A stretch of DNA of 64,000 nt from Mesorhizobium sp. WSM3860. GTDB lineage: Bacteria > Pseudomonadota > Alphaproteobacteria > Rhizobiales > Rhizobiaceae. Shown here one piece after another: positions 18,414-27,072 of the stretch; the stretch's first letter is position 1, and every line of letters begins with the position of its first letter. The position numbers and the translations under genes are program-made. Location: assembly GCF_002294995.1 (NCBI RefSeq), contig NZ_NSGF01000008.1, forward strand, positions 1 to 64,000, given 5' to 3'. The notes under the pieces were generated by a model. The model did not search any database and was not told where the DNA came from. It saw only the letters and a program-made list of their open reading frames with translations.

Positions 18414-18423
18414 TTGTATACAA
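18414..18423. promoter_or_regulatory. Putative GntR operator (TTGTATACAA)
   Basis: A perfect 10-base palindrome TTGTATACAA lies in an AT-rich patch of the 222-base region between the binding-protein gene and the divergent GntR gene. The TTGT-N2-ACAA pattern is typical of FadR/FCD-type GntR operators. Its position, about 50 bases before the minus-strand start codon, suits repression of the transport operon. Confidence 0.55.
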
Positions 18424-18586
18424 TTTTGAGTGTAATTCGCCGGAAGCCGATGTCAACATGTGCCGAGCGCTTTTTGGCGGCGACGAGTTGAGGCTCGGGT
18501 CGGAGCGTTTGATACGGCCCTGTTTCAAGCAGGAGCTAAAAGGCACTAGACTGCGAATCCATGACTGACCGTTGGAGGCGGGACGC

Positions 18587-19288
18587 TTGAGCAAGGAGAG
18601 AAAGAACACGCTGCGCGATTCGGTGTTCGAGAAGCTGAAGGCCTTGATCATCACCGGCCAGATCCCGCCGGGCGGCCGGGTGACCGAGAACGAGATCGCC
18701 GAGCGCCTGAAGGTGAGCCGCACGCCGGTGCGCGAAGCCTTCAACCGTCTCGAGCGCGACGGCCTGGTGATCGGGCGTCCGCGCCAGGGCTATATTGTTG
18801 CCGAGTTCAACCTGACCATGTTTCGCGAGGCCTTCGACATTCGTGAGCTGCTCGACGGACGCGCGACCGAGCTGGCGGCGGCGAACGCGACCGCCGCCGA
18901 CAAGGCGCGGCTGCGCGACATGCTTGCCGAATGCGAACGGCTGGCGGCAATCCCCGACCGCAGCACACGAGAAAAGTTCGAGGAGCTGCAGGTCGGCATC
19001 GATCTGCACCGGGTCATCGCCGAGATCAGCGGCAACGAGATGCTGCACGGCATGCTTTGCGGCATTCTCGACAAATGCCAGCAATATGTGTGGACCGAGC
19101 TTCTGTGGCTCGACGAGTGGAAGCTTACCCGCGAGGAGCATTCGGGCATCGTCGACGCGATCTGCGCCGGTGATGTCGCTTTGGCCGGCGAGCGCGCCCG
19201 CGCCCATGTGCGCGGCTCGCGCGAGAACATCCTGCGCCTGCTGCAGGCGAAATCCGATTATCAGGGCTTTTTCGCCAAGGCTTCGTGA
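18587..19288 (+). CDS. GntR-family regulator, FCD domain
   Basis: The 233-residue protein has an N-terminal winged helix (about 5-70, with ENEIAERLKVSRTPVREAFNRLERDGLV) and an all-helical FCD ligand domain whose metal-binding histidines are expected in the DLHRVIAEISGN and ARAHVRGS stretches. The best ribosome binding site (GGAGGCGGG) sits before TTG 18587; a TTG five codons earlier overlaps that site and is less likely. It is divergent from the oxalate-type operon and is the probable regulator of it. It converges with the ATPase gene at 19298. Confidence 0.9.
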   Translation: MSKERKNTLRDSVFEKLKALIITGQIPPGGRVTENEIAERLKVSRTPVREAFNRLERDGLVIGRPRQGYIVAEFNLTMFREAFDIRELLDGRATELAAANATAADKARLRDMLAECERLAAIPDRSTREKFEELQVGIDLHRVIAEISGNEMLHGMLCGILDKCQQYVWTELLWLDEWKLTREEHSGIVDAICAGDVALAGERARAHVRGSRENILRLLQAKSDYQGFFAKAS

Positions 19289-19297
19289 GGCTGGCGA

Positions 19298-20383
19298 TCA
19301 GTTCGACAGGACAGGGCAGTTGGCGCCGCGCCGCAGGCTGATGTGCGCTATGTCGCCGATGCTGAATCGAAAACCGTCGGCGCGGCGTGGGGCATCGATG
19401 ACGATTGCAGTCCCCTGCCCCAGTTCGGCGTGAAGGCGCAGCGTGCGGCCGTGGAAGACGATGCCGCTCACCCGCGCCGGCGCGGTGCCTTCGGCGGCCT
19501 CGGTGGCCGCCAGAAGATCCTCCGGACGAACGCCGATGGTTCGTGCGTCGCCGACGGCCGGTGTCTCGCCGGTTTCCGGTATGGCCTCCAGCGGCAGCTC
19601 GCCGGCGGTAAAGCGCAGCCGCTCGCCGTCGCGCCCGACAAAGCGTGACTGCAGGAGATTCATGGTGCCGATGAAGGAGGCGACGAACCGCGTCGCCGGA
19701 CGGTCGTAAAGGGTTGCCGGCGGCGCGATCTGCTCGATGCGGCCCTTGTTCATGACGACAATGCGGTCGGAAATCGACAGCGCCTCGGTCTGGTCGTGAG
19801 TGACCATGACGAAGGTGGTGCCGAGCCGGGACTGCAGCCGCTTGAGCTCGACCTGCATCTGCTCGCGCAGATGCGCGTCGAGCGCCGACAGCGGCTCGTC
19901 GAGCAGGAGCACACGCGGCTCGCAGACGATGGCGCGGGCAAGCGCGACGCGCTGGCGCTGACCGCCCGACAGTTCGGAGATGCGGGCGCGCAGCTTGTCG
20001 GCGAGCCCGACCATGTCAAGCGCCTGACCGACGCGCTTGGCCTGCTCGGTGCTGGACAATTTGCGCAGCGAGAGGCCGAAGCCGACATTCGCCGCCACGT
20101 CCATATGCGGGAACAACGCATAGTCCTGGAACACGGTGTTGACGGGACGGTCGAAGGGCCTCAGACCGGTGATGTCCCTGCCTTCGAGCAGCACGTTGCC
20201 GCTGGTCGGGCTCTCGAAGCCGGCGATGACGCGCAGGCTCGTCGTCTTGCCGCAGCCTGAGGGGCCGAGCAGGGTCAGGAACTCGCCCGCCGCAATGTCG
20301 AGATCGACCGCATCGAGGCCGACCACGCCGCCCGGGAAGACCTTCGAGACGTTCTCTAGACGAACCAGCGCGTCAGGCGCCAT
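19298..20383 (-). CDS. ABC transporter ATP-binding protein, PotA type (second system)
   Basis: The 361-residue ATPase has Walker A GPSGCGKTTSLRVIAG (about 40-55), TVFQDYALFPHMDV, signature LSGGQRQRVALARA, DEPLSALDAHLR and a C-terminal TOBE domain with TIGVRPEDLL. ATG 20383 lies inside the end of the XRE-cupin gene (11-base overlap). The open frame continues upstream to 20578 but only as an out-of-frame shadow of that gene. It is the last gene of the second polyamine-type operon. Confidence 0.92.
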   Translation of the reverse strand: MAPDALVRLENVSKVFPGGVVGLDAVDLDIAAGEFLTLLGPSGCGKTTSLRVIAGFESPTSGNVLLEGRDITGLRPFDRPVNTVFQDYALFPHMDVAANVGFGLSLRKLSSTEQAKRVGQALDMVGLADKLRARISELSGGQRQRVALARAIVCEPRVLLLDEPLSALDAHLREQMQVELKRLQSRLGTTFVMVTHDQTEALSISDRIVVMNKGRIEQIAPPATLYDRPATRFVASFIGTMNLLQSRFVGRDGERLRFTAGELPLEAIPETGETPAVGDARTIGVRPEDLLAATEAAEGTAPARVSGIVFHGRTLRLHAELGQGTAIVIDAPRRADGFRFSIGDIAHISLRRGANCPVLSN

Positions 20384-20981
20384 CGCGCACCTCGGACGGT
20401 TTTGTCGTGTTGACCCACAGGATCCGGCAGCGCTCGGCGCCGGGATTGCGAAACGCATGCAGCAGCGTGCTCTTGAAGGCAAAACTGTCGCCGGCTTTGA
20501 GCAGGTAGGTCGTGGCATCCACCACCAGCTCGGCCTCGCCCGAGAGCACGAAGCCAAACTCGTAGCCGGCATGGGCATAGGCTTCCGTCGTGCCGCCGCC
20601 GGCCTCGACCGTCACCAGCATGCCGGTGAGTGTGGCGGCGGGCGGCGACAGCAACGCCTTGGCGATGCCCTCGGACCTGACCGGGATTGCGCGCCGCTTG
20701 TCGGCACGCACGCAATAGAGGTCGTTGACCGCTTCATCGCCGTCGGCGATCAGCGCCGAGGGTTCGATGTCGAGGGCGGCGGCCAGCGGCCAGATCACCT
20801 TGACGCGCAGCGAGGACATGCCGCGCTCGATCTGGCTGAGCGCGCCGATCGAGATGCCGGCCTTGGCGGCGAGATCGGCCAGCGACTGCTTTCGCTCGAG
20901 CCTCAGCGCCCGCACGCGCCGGCCGACGCGTATGTCGGCGTCGTCCTTCGGTTTTTCCGCGGCTTCGTCGAGTATATCCAT
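20373..20981 (-). CDS. XRE-family regulator with C-terminal cupin domain (PuuR-like)
   Basis: The 202-residue protein has a Cro/C1 helix-turn-helix (about 15-70, with QSLADLAAKAGISIGALSQI) and a C-terminal cupin barrel containing AYAHAGYEFGFVLSGEAEL and LLKAGDSFAF. This two-domain design is that of PuuR and related regulators of polyamine or amino acid use. It is encoded between the binding-protein gene and the ATPase gene of a polyamine-type transporter, which fits a local regulator. ATG 20981 has AGGACGAG just before it; ATG 20999 is an in-frame alternative without a good site. Confidence 0.88.
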   Translation of the reverse strand: MDILDEAAEKPKDDADIRVGRRVRALRLERKQSLADLAAKAGISIGALSQIERGMSSLRVKVIWPLAAALDIEPSALIADGDEAVNDLYCVRADKRRAIPVRSEGIAKALLSPPAATLTGMLVTVEAGGGTTEAYAHAGYEFGFVLSGEAELVVDATTYLLKAGDSFAFKSTLLHAFRNPGAERCRILWVNTTKPSEVRDGA

Positions 20982-21062
20982 TCGCTCGTCCTGTTGCATT
21001 CAATCAGGCCGGCTTCTGACCAAGCCGCCTCATGATCGGGTCTTATCTTGCCAGACGCCGGC

Positions 21063-21240
21063 GCCGCCCCTCATCGCCCTGCCGGGCACTTCTCCCCGTA
21101 TAATGACGGGGAGAAGGGGGCTGGCCCAGCGGCGGCTCTTTTACTGCAACGCTGGCGATTGGCGAAATCTGCGATGACAGCGCCCCTCTCCCCGTCACTA
21201 TACGGGGAGAGGATGCCGGCAGGCAGGTGAGGGGCAGCAC
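21063..21240. repeat. Composite palindromic repeat between transporter genes
   Basis: The outer arms (GCCCCTCA-type and TGAGGGGC-type, with CCTGCCGG and CCGGCAGG next to them) are inverted. Each side contains a small perfect hairpin: CTCCCCGT/ACGGGGAG around ATAATG and around CACTAT. The element sits inside the transporter operon between the binding-protein gene and the XRE-cupin gene, so it may separate or dampen expression of the distal genes. It is a variant of the repeat class seen at 9130 and 31233. Confidence 0.75.
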
Positions 21241-21259
21241 CAGCTTCGGCAATTGGCCC

Positions 21260-22330
21260 TCAACCCCCAGCTTTCACCTTCTCGAACATCTTGGCGACGT
21301 CGTCATTCTGCTTCATCGGTCCGGTGAAGATCGTGCTCTTCAGCATCACGTCGGGATCCGCCGGCAGCTGCAGCTTGTCCAGCTCGTCTTTCGACACGCC
21401 GGCGAAGGCGGTCGAAAGTGAGCTGCCATAGCCGTAGGATTGGATGAGGTACTTGCCCGAGTCGGCGTCGAGCCGGCTGTTGATGAAGTCATAGGCCAGA
21501 TCGACGTTCTTGGCGTCCTTCAGCATGACGAAGCCGCAGGCCCAGGTGAGCATGCCTTCCTTCGGCTTCATGAACTCGACCGGCACGCCCTGCTTCTTCA
21601 GCGATGTTGCCGACGCGTTCCAGGTCATGGCGGCGACCAGCTGGCCGCTGGCAAGCGCCTGCTCGACCGAGGTCATGTCGGTGGTGTAGCTCGACAACAG
21701 CGGCCGCTGCTCGCGCAGTTTCGCGGCGACCTTTTCCATCTGCTCCGGCGTCATGTCGAAGGGGTTCACGCCCGCCAGAAGTGCCGCGACGATCGGCGTG
21801 TCGTGCACGGCGTCGATGGTCGCCATACGGCCGGCATATTGCTTGTCCCACAAAAGGTTCCAGCTCGCCTCGGGGTTCTTCACCAGATCGGTGCGGTAGA
21901 GGATCGAGGTGTTGCCCCAGTCCCACGGCACCATCCAGACCTTGCCGTCGCCGGCCTGCAGGTCGGGAAGGTTCTTGAACACCGGGAAGATCGAATCCCA
22001 GTTCTTGATACGCTTGGTGTCGATCGGCTGCAGCAGGCCTTCCTTGTTCCAGCGCGCCACCTTGTCGTAGCAGGGATGGGCGATGTCGGGCCGGAAGCCT
22101 GCCTTGACCTTGGTGAAGGCATCGTCGTCGTCGCCGAAGATCGTCGCCTCGACGCCATCCGGATGCGCGGTGAGGAAGCTCTTGTTGAAGTCGGGCAGCT
22201 CATAGCCCGACCAGGTGAAATATTGCAGCTTGTCGGCGGCCAAAGGGACGGTCGACGACAGCGCCAGGGCGAGTGCGGCTAGGCCCGCGCGAGCCTTGTG
22301 TCCGGTGATCGATTTCAGGTGGACTGTCAT
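21260..22330 (-). CDS. Periplasmic binding protein, PotD/PotF-like
   Basis: The 356-residue secreted protein has a signal peptide (LAALALALSSTVPLAAD) and the PotD-type opening KLQYFTWSGYELPDFNKSF, a region that lines the polyamine pocket in the family. The stretch MVPWDWGNTSILYRTD is also typical. ATG 22330 overlaps the preceding permease stop (ATGA). The likely ligand is a polyamine or related cation, since an amine oxidase-like gene and a PuuR-like regulator are adjacent; this is inference. Confidence 0.9.
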   Translation of the reverse strand: MTVHLKSITGHKARAGLAALALALSSTVPLAADKLQYFTWSGYELPDFNKSFLTAHPDGVEATIFGDDDDAFTKVKAGFRPDIAHPCYDKVARWNKEGLLQPIDTKRIKNWDSIFPVFKNLPDLQAGDGKVWMVPWDWGNTSILYRTDLVKNPEASWNLLWDKQYAGRMATIDAVHDTPIVAALLAGVNPFDMTPEQMEKVAAKLREQRPLLSSYTTDMTSVEQALASGQLVAAMTWNASATSLKKQGVPVEFMKPKEGMLTWACGFVMLKDAKNVDLAYDFINSRLDADSGKYLIQSYGYGSSLSTAFAGVSKDELDKLQLPADPDVMLKSTIFTGPMKQNDDVAKMFEKVKAGG

Positions 22331-23178
22331 TTTCGTTCTCCTCTTCTTTGTTGTGGTTCAGGCTGGATTGCGGCGCGCGGCGCGAGGCCGCGATGGCGCA
22401 GGATCTCGGCGAGGGTGGCGATGAGGAAGGATATGGTGAGGATCACCGTGCCGAGCGCCATGACGGTCGGCAGCGAGCGCGGGAAGCGCAACTGGCTCCA
22501 GATGTAGAGCGGCAGCGTCGGCTCGGTGCCGGCGAGGAAGAAGACGACGATGAACTCGTCGAAGGAGGTCAGGAAGGCGAGCATGAAGGCCGACAGCACC
22601 GCCGGCAGGCTGAGCGGAAGCATGACGCGCCGGAACGTTGTCCAGTCCGATGCCCCAAGATCGAGCGCCGCCTCGCGGATGGTTTTCGGAATGGCGGCGA
22701 AGCGGCTGCGCATCACCACCACCGTCGTCGGCAACGCCACCAGGATATGGCCGAGCACAATGGCGACGCGTGACGGCCCGAGGCCGATGAGGTTGACCAG
22801 GATCAAGAGCGAGATGCCGACGATGACGCCGGGGATCAGGATCGGCAGCCGGGCTAGGGCGCTGATGGTAGCCGCGAGCGGCGAGCGGCCGTAGAGGTCC
22901 ATATAGGAGACGGTGATGCCGCAAAGTGTCGCCCCTGAGGCAGCAACGACACCGATGACGAGACTGTTGGCCAAAGCACCGGAGAGCGCCGGATTGCCGT
23001 AGAGCGTCTCGTACCAACCGAGCGTGAAGCCCTGCAGCGGAAACGCCGCCTGGACGGAGTCGTTGAAGGAAAACAGCGGGATCAAAAGGATCGGCAGATA
23101 GAGGAATACCAGATAGGCAAGCACATAGAGGCCGAGCCAGCGGCCGCCCGCGTTTGCCGCTTTGCGTGCCGCGCTCAT
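22327..23178 (-). CDS. ABC transporter permease, PotC type (second system)
   Basis: A 283-residue protein with six hydrophobic segments and the ATPase-contact loop EAALDLGASDWTTFRRVMLP. ATG 23178 overlaps the stop of the PotB-type permease (ATGA), so the longer open frame to 23229 is not used. The C-terminus is rich in arginine and glutamine. It forms the channel with the PotB-type partner. Confidence 0.92.
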   Translation of the reverse strand: MSAARKAANAGGRWLGLYVLAYLVFLYLPILLIPLFSFNDSVQAAFPLQGFTLGWYETLYGNPALSGALANSLVIGVVAASGATLCGITVSYMDLYGRSPLAATISALARLPILIPGVIVGISLLILVNLIGLGPSRVAIVLGHILVALPTTVVVMRSRFAAIPKTIREAALDLGASDWTTFRRVMLPLSLPAVLSAFMLAFLTSFDEFIVVFFLAGTEPTLPLYIWSQLRFPRSLPTVMALGTVILTISFLIATLAEILRHRGLAPRAAIQPEPQQRRGERK

Positions 23179-24062
23179 GTACGGCTGCCAAACCGGCGGT
23201 CGGCGCCGCGCGCGACCAGCACCACGCACAGGATGACCAGCATGACGCAGACCGAGAGGGCCGCGCCGAACGGCCAGTCATTGGCCTTGCCGAATTGGGA
23301 CTGGATCAGCGTGCCGATCATCGTGCTGGCCGGACCGCCGACCATGGCCGGCGTGACATAGTCGCCGACGGTCGGCACGAAGACGACGAGAGCCGCCGCC
23401 AGCACGCCCGGCATCGAATTGGGCAGCACGACGCGGCGGAACGACGTGAACGGCCGCGCGCCGAGGTCGGAGGCGGCTTCGAGCAGCGATTTCGGGATGG
23501 TGTCCAGCGCCACGTAGATGGGCAGGATGGCGAAAGGGGCGTAGGCGTGCGCGAGCGTCACCACCACCGCGGCCGGCGTGTTGAGGAAGGCGAGCGTCGG
23601 CTCGGACCAGAGACCGCTTTCGATGAAAGCCGAGTTCAGCACGCCGTTATAGGCAAGCACGATCTTCCAGGCAAAGACGCGCAAAAGGTAGCTGGTCCAG
23701 AACGGCAGCGTGACCAGGAAGAGCAGCAGGTTGCGCCGGCGGCCGGCATGGAAGGCGAGATAGTAGGCGACCGGATATGCAGTAGCGACGGTGGCGAGCG
23801 TCACCAGGCCGGCGATGACCAGCGAACGCAGCGTCACCGTCCAGTATAGCGGATCGGTGGCCACGGTGACGAAGTTTGCTGCCGTCAGGCCGGCGCCGAG
23901 CAGCGAGCCGTCATTGCTCCTGAAGGCAAGGAAGAGCACCAGGCCGAGCGCGAAGAGGATCAGGAAGAAGGTGACCAGCCCGCCCGGCAACAACATGGCA
24001 AAGCGGAAGACCGGCGAGATGCGGGTTTCCGGCGATGGCCGCGCTGCAACGATGGTCGACAT
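23175..24062 (-). CDS. ABC transporter permease, PotB type (second system)
   Basis: A 295-residue inner-membrane protein with six hydrophobic segments and the loop EAASDLGARPFTSFRRVVLP. ATG 24062 has AGGCAG five bases upstream, while ATG 24083 lacks a site, so the shorter form is chosen. It is the first transporter gene after the FAD-dependent oxidase gene, from which it is separated by 104 bases. Confidence 0.9.
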   Translation of the reverse strand: MSTIVAARPSPETRISPVFRFAMLLPGGLVTFFLILFALGLVLFLAFRSNDGSLLGAGLTAANFVTVATDPLYWTVTLRSLVIAGLVTLATVATAYPVAYYLAFHAGRRRNLLLFLVTLPFWTSYLLRVFAWKIVLAYNGVLNSAFIESGLWSEPTLAFLNTPAAVVVTLAHAYAPFAILPIYVALDTIPKSLLEAASDLGARPFTSFRRVVLPNSMPGVLAAALVVFVPTVGDYVTPAMVGGPASTMIGTLIQSQFGKANDWPFGAALSVCVMLVILCVVLVARGADRRFGSRT

Positions 24063-24166
24063 CTGACTGCCTGTTGGCCTCATCGCATTTTTGAAATCAG
24101 CTAATCAATTTTCATGCTTATGAAATTGTCAAGCTGAATCGGTTGTGCGCTGCACACGTTGACCTT

Positions 24167-25501
24167 TTAGCGCTCGAAGGCATCCAGCATCCGATACCAG
24201 GTGATGGTGGCTGCAACGCCGATCTGGCGGAAGGCATGGAACGGGATCGGCCGGATCGGCGACAGCGAGAAAGGCAATTGGCTGACATCGCCGGTCGCGA
24301 GGTAACCCGCGATGCGCTTGCCCAACGCGCTCATCAGGCCGACGCCCCTGCCCTGGCAGCCGACCACGGCAAGCAGACCCTTTTCCGGCTCATGCAGGTG
24401 CGGGAGATGATCCGGGGTCATCGCCACGCGGCCGAACCAGCGCTTTTCGATCGCGATGCCGTCAAGCGCCGGATAGAGGCGCAGCAGCGCGCGTTCGCAA
24501 TGCGCCCAGTCGGCCGCGCTTGAAGGCAGGGCCATGCGGCCGCGTCCACCCAACACCATCCGGCCATCAGGGCTCTTGCGGTAATAAACCAAGATGTGGC
24601 GGGAATCGGAAACGGCCTGCCCGCCGGGCAGGATGCTTGCGGCAAGCTCCGCCGGCAGCGGTGCCGTGGCGATCTGGAAGGAATGCAGCGGCACGATAGT
24701 CCGGGCAAGCCCAGGGAGCAGGCCGTCCGTATAGGCATTGGTGGCGAGCACGACCGACTTGGCGCGCAGTTCGGTGCCGCTCTGGGGCAGAACCCGCCAC
24801 AGGCCGGCTTCGCTCATGAGCTTCACCACTTGCTGCCGTTCGGCGATCTTGGCGCCGGCGCTTGCCGAGACGCGCGCCAGTTCCAGCGTGTAGGACAGCG
24901 GATCGATGACGCCGGCGCGGCGGTCGAGCCAGCCGCCAAGATAGCCCTTGGCGCCGGTCATCGCGGCGATCTCGGCCCGGTCGAGCAGCTTGACGTCGGC
25001 GCCGCGCGCCCGCCATTGCCGGTCGCGGCTGGCCATCGCCTTCAAGGCGGTTTCAGTGTGCGCGGCCTGGATCCAGCCATTGCGCGTGAACGGCACCGCA
25101 AGCTTCTCGTCGCGGATCACATCGAACACCGCGTCGGCCGTCGAAGCGGCGAAGTCGACCAGGGCCTCGCCGCGCTCTTTGCCAAAGTGCTCGATCAGCC
25201 ATTCGGGATCATATTTGAGGCCGGGAATGACCTGGCCGCCGTTCAAGCCCGACGCGCCCTGCCCGATCGCGCCGGCATCCAGCACCTGGACGGAAAGACC
25301 CGCGCGGGCCGCATGCAAGGCGGTCGACAGACCCATGATGCCCCCGCCGACGATCACCGCGTCGAGCGTGCCGCCGCTCGACAGCTCGGACTGGAACGCC
25401 GGAGCTGTTTGGGGCTTTCGCCAGATCGGATCGGAAAAGGGTGCGGGCAAGTGGTCACCTGAGGCGCTGGAGGCTCGTGAAAATCCTATTGCTGATTTCA
25501 T
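24167..25501 (-). CDS. FAD-dependent amine oxidase/dehydrogenase, PuuB/DadA-like
   Basis: The 444-residue protein has the dinucleotide-binding motif VIVGGGIMGLSTALHAARAG at about 48-67 and the family stretch GQGASGLNGGQVIPGLKYD just after it, where related flavoenzymes contact FAD. The C-terminal RWFGRVAMTPDHLPHLHEP and VGCQGRGVGLMSALG are typical of the DAO family that includes gamma-glutamylputrescine oxidase PuuB. It should oxidise an amine or amino acid to an aldehyde or keto acid. It lies upstream of, and on the same strand as, the polyamine-type transporter, so uptake and oxidation of one substrate is likely. Confidence 0.85.
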   Translation of the reverse strand: MKSAIGFSRASSASGDHLPAPFSDPIWRKPQTAPAFQSELSSGGTLDAVIVGGGIMGLSTALHAARAGLSVQVLDAGAIGQGASGLNGGQVIPGLKYDPEWLIEHFGKERGEALVDFAASTADAVFDVIRDEKLAVPFTRNGWIQAAHTETALKAMASRDRQWRARGADVKLLDRAEIAAMTGAKGYLGGWLDRRAGVIDPLSYTLELARVSASAGAKIAERQQVVKLMSEAGLWRVLPQSGTELRAKSVVLATNAYTDGLLPGLARTIVPLHSFQIATAPLPAELAASILPGGQAVSDSRHILVYYRKSPDGRMVLGGRGRMALPSSAADWAHCERALLRLYPALDGIAIEKRWFGRVAMTPDHLPHLHEPEKGLLAVVGCQGRGVGLMSALGKRIAGYLATGDVSQLPFSLSPIRPIPFHAFRQIGVAATITWYRMLDAFER

Positions 25502-25645
25502 GAACTTGAAAGAGGGCCCGATGGGCCAGTCCGCGCTTGGCTATGTGACAGCATGCCAAAGGCTCATAACCTCGCCATCGACGGGATGGACGTTTGAATT
25601 AAATCCGGGGAAAGTGCCGCGCGACAATCGAGAGGACAAAAGACC

Positions 25646-26803
25646 ATGACCGATTTAACCCGCCTCCCCGCCGACGGCCTTTTCGTCGGCCGCGCCAGGA
25701 CCGGCGAAGCCTCTTATCCGCTGGTGGTCACGGTGCGCGAGGGCGAGGTGATCGACATCACGTCGAGCACGGCACCCACGGTGCGCGATGTGTGCGAACT
25801 TAAGGATCCGGCCGGCTACGTGCGCTCGGCCCGGGGCAAGGCGATTGGCGCGCTGGAAGACATCGCAGCCAACAGCTTCGAAGCTCAGCGCGATGCCGAG
25901 AAGCCGATCCTGCTCTCCCCCGTCGACCTGCAGGCTGTGAAGGCCTCGGGCGTTACCTTCGTCGTCAGCCTGCTCGAGCGCGTCATCGAGGAGCAGGCGC
26001 GCGGCTCGGCGGAAAAAGCCGACGCCATCCGCGCCGACATCGCCGGGCTGATCGGTCATGATCTCTCCAAGCTCAAGCCAGGCTCGCCGGAAGCGATGGA
26101 GATCAAGGCCAAGCTGATTTCGCGCGGCGCCTGGTCGCAATATCTGGAAGTGGGCATCGGCCCCGACGCCGAGATCTTCACCAAATGCCAGCCGATGGCC
26201 TCCGTCGGCTTCGGCGCCGATGTCGGGCTGCACCCAGTTTCCACCTGGAACAATCCGGAGCCGGAGATCGCCATGATCGCCGACAGCTCGGGCCGCATCG
26301 TCGGCGCCACCCTCGGCAACGACGTCAACCTGCGCGATGTCGAGGGGCGCTCGGCGCTGCTACTCGGCAAGGCCAAGGACAACAATGCTTCCGCCTCGCT
26401 CGGACCTTTCATCCGGCTCTTCGACGAGACCTTTTCCATCGCCGACGTCAAGCGCGCCACGGTGCGGCTGAGCGTCGAGGGCGAGGACGGATTTTCGCTG
26501 GAGGGCGCGAGCTCGATGGCCGAGATCAGCCGCTCGCCGGAAGAGCTGGTCAAAGCCGCGATGGGACCGCATCACCAGTATCCGGACGGGCTGGCGCTCT
26601 ATCTCGGCACGATGTTCGTGCCGTCGAAGGATCGCGGCGAAATGGGCAAGGGCTTTACCCACAAGGTGGGCGACATCGTCACCATCTCGTCGGAAAAGCT
26701 CGGCGCGCTGATCAACCGGGTGCGCCTCTCGCCGGACTGCCCGCACTGGACCTACGGCGCCAGCCATCTCATGCGCGATCTCGCCAAGGCCGGCCTGATC
26801 TAG
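25646..26803 (+). CDS. Fumarylacetoacetate hydrolase-family protein (AraD1-like)
   Basis: The 385-residue protein has the FAH fold in its C-terminal half: EPEIAMIADSSGRIVGATLGNDVN holds the metal-binding acidic residues, followed by LLLGKAKDNNASASLGPF and a terminal FTHKVGDIVTISSEKLG. Members hydrate, dehydrate or cleave 2-keto-3-deoxy sugar acids and related compounds. Long FAH proteins of this kind are often named AraD1 and placed in L-arabinose or L-fucose type pathways. It precedes a sugar ABC transporter and a LacI regulator, which supports a sugar-acid role; the substrate is not identified. Confidence 0.82.
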   Translation: MTDLTRLPADGLFVGRARTGEASYPLVVTVREGEVIDITSSTAPTVRDVCELKDPAGYVRSARGKAIGALEDIAANSFEAQRDAEKPILLSPVDLQAVKASGVTFVVSLLERVIEEQARGSAEKADAIRADIAGLIGHDLSKLKPGSPEAMEIKAKLISRGAWSQYLEVGIGPDAEIFTKCQPMASVGFGADVGLHPVSTWNNPEPEIAMIADSSGRIVGATLGNDVNLRDVEGRSALLLGKAKDNNASASLGPFIRLFDETFSIADVKRATVRLSVEGEDGFSLEGASSMAEISRSPEELVKAAMGPHHQYPDGLALYLGTMFVPSKDRGEMGKGFTHKVGDIVTISSEKLGALINRVRLSPDCPHWTYGASHLMRDLAKAGLI

Positions 26804-27072
26804 CAGCGGATCATGGCGGCATCCGCTTGCTCATCGCTGGAGGCTGATGAGCGCAACGGCGTCTGCCCGTAAAATATCATCGCAGCTGATGCAATCTGAT
26901 GGGATTGCTGATGGCGTGCGGACCTGTGCCAACATCCATTGACGATGGAGGCTTGCCAGCGGCCGAAAAAGGGAATGCTCTAAAGGGCATCCGATCGGCG
27001 CGGGCAGGAGGTGCGGCCTCGAGGACCGCATCGCGCCTGATGTGGAGGTGGTTTCAACATGGGAGGAAATCG

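Noticed and set aside
24092..24125. Small palindrome TTTCATGCTTATGAAA and a nearby TGAAATCAGC also present at the oxidase start (25491-25501)
   Set aside because: It may be a regulator site for the polyamine-type locus, but the second copy overlaps the start codon and the match is short, so chance cannot be excluded.
26804..27072. Possible LacI operator near 26875-26900 (CATCGCAGCTGATG)
   Set aside because: The symmetry is only partial and lacks the usual central CG, so it was not listed as a site.
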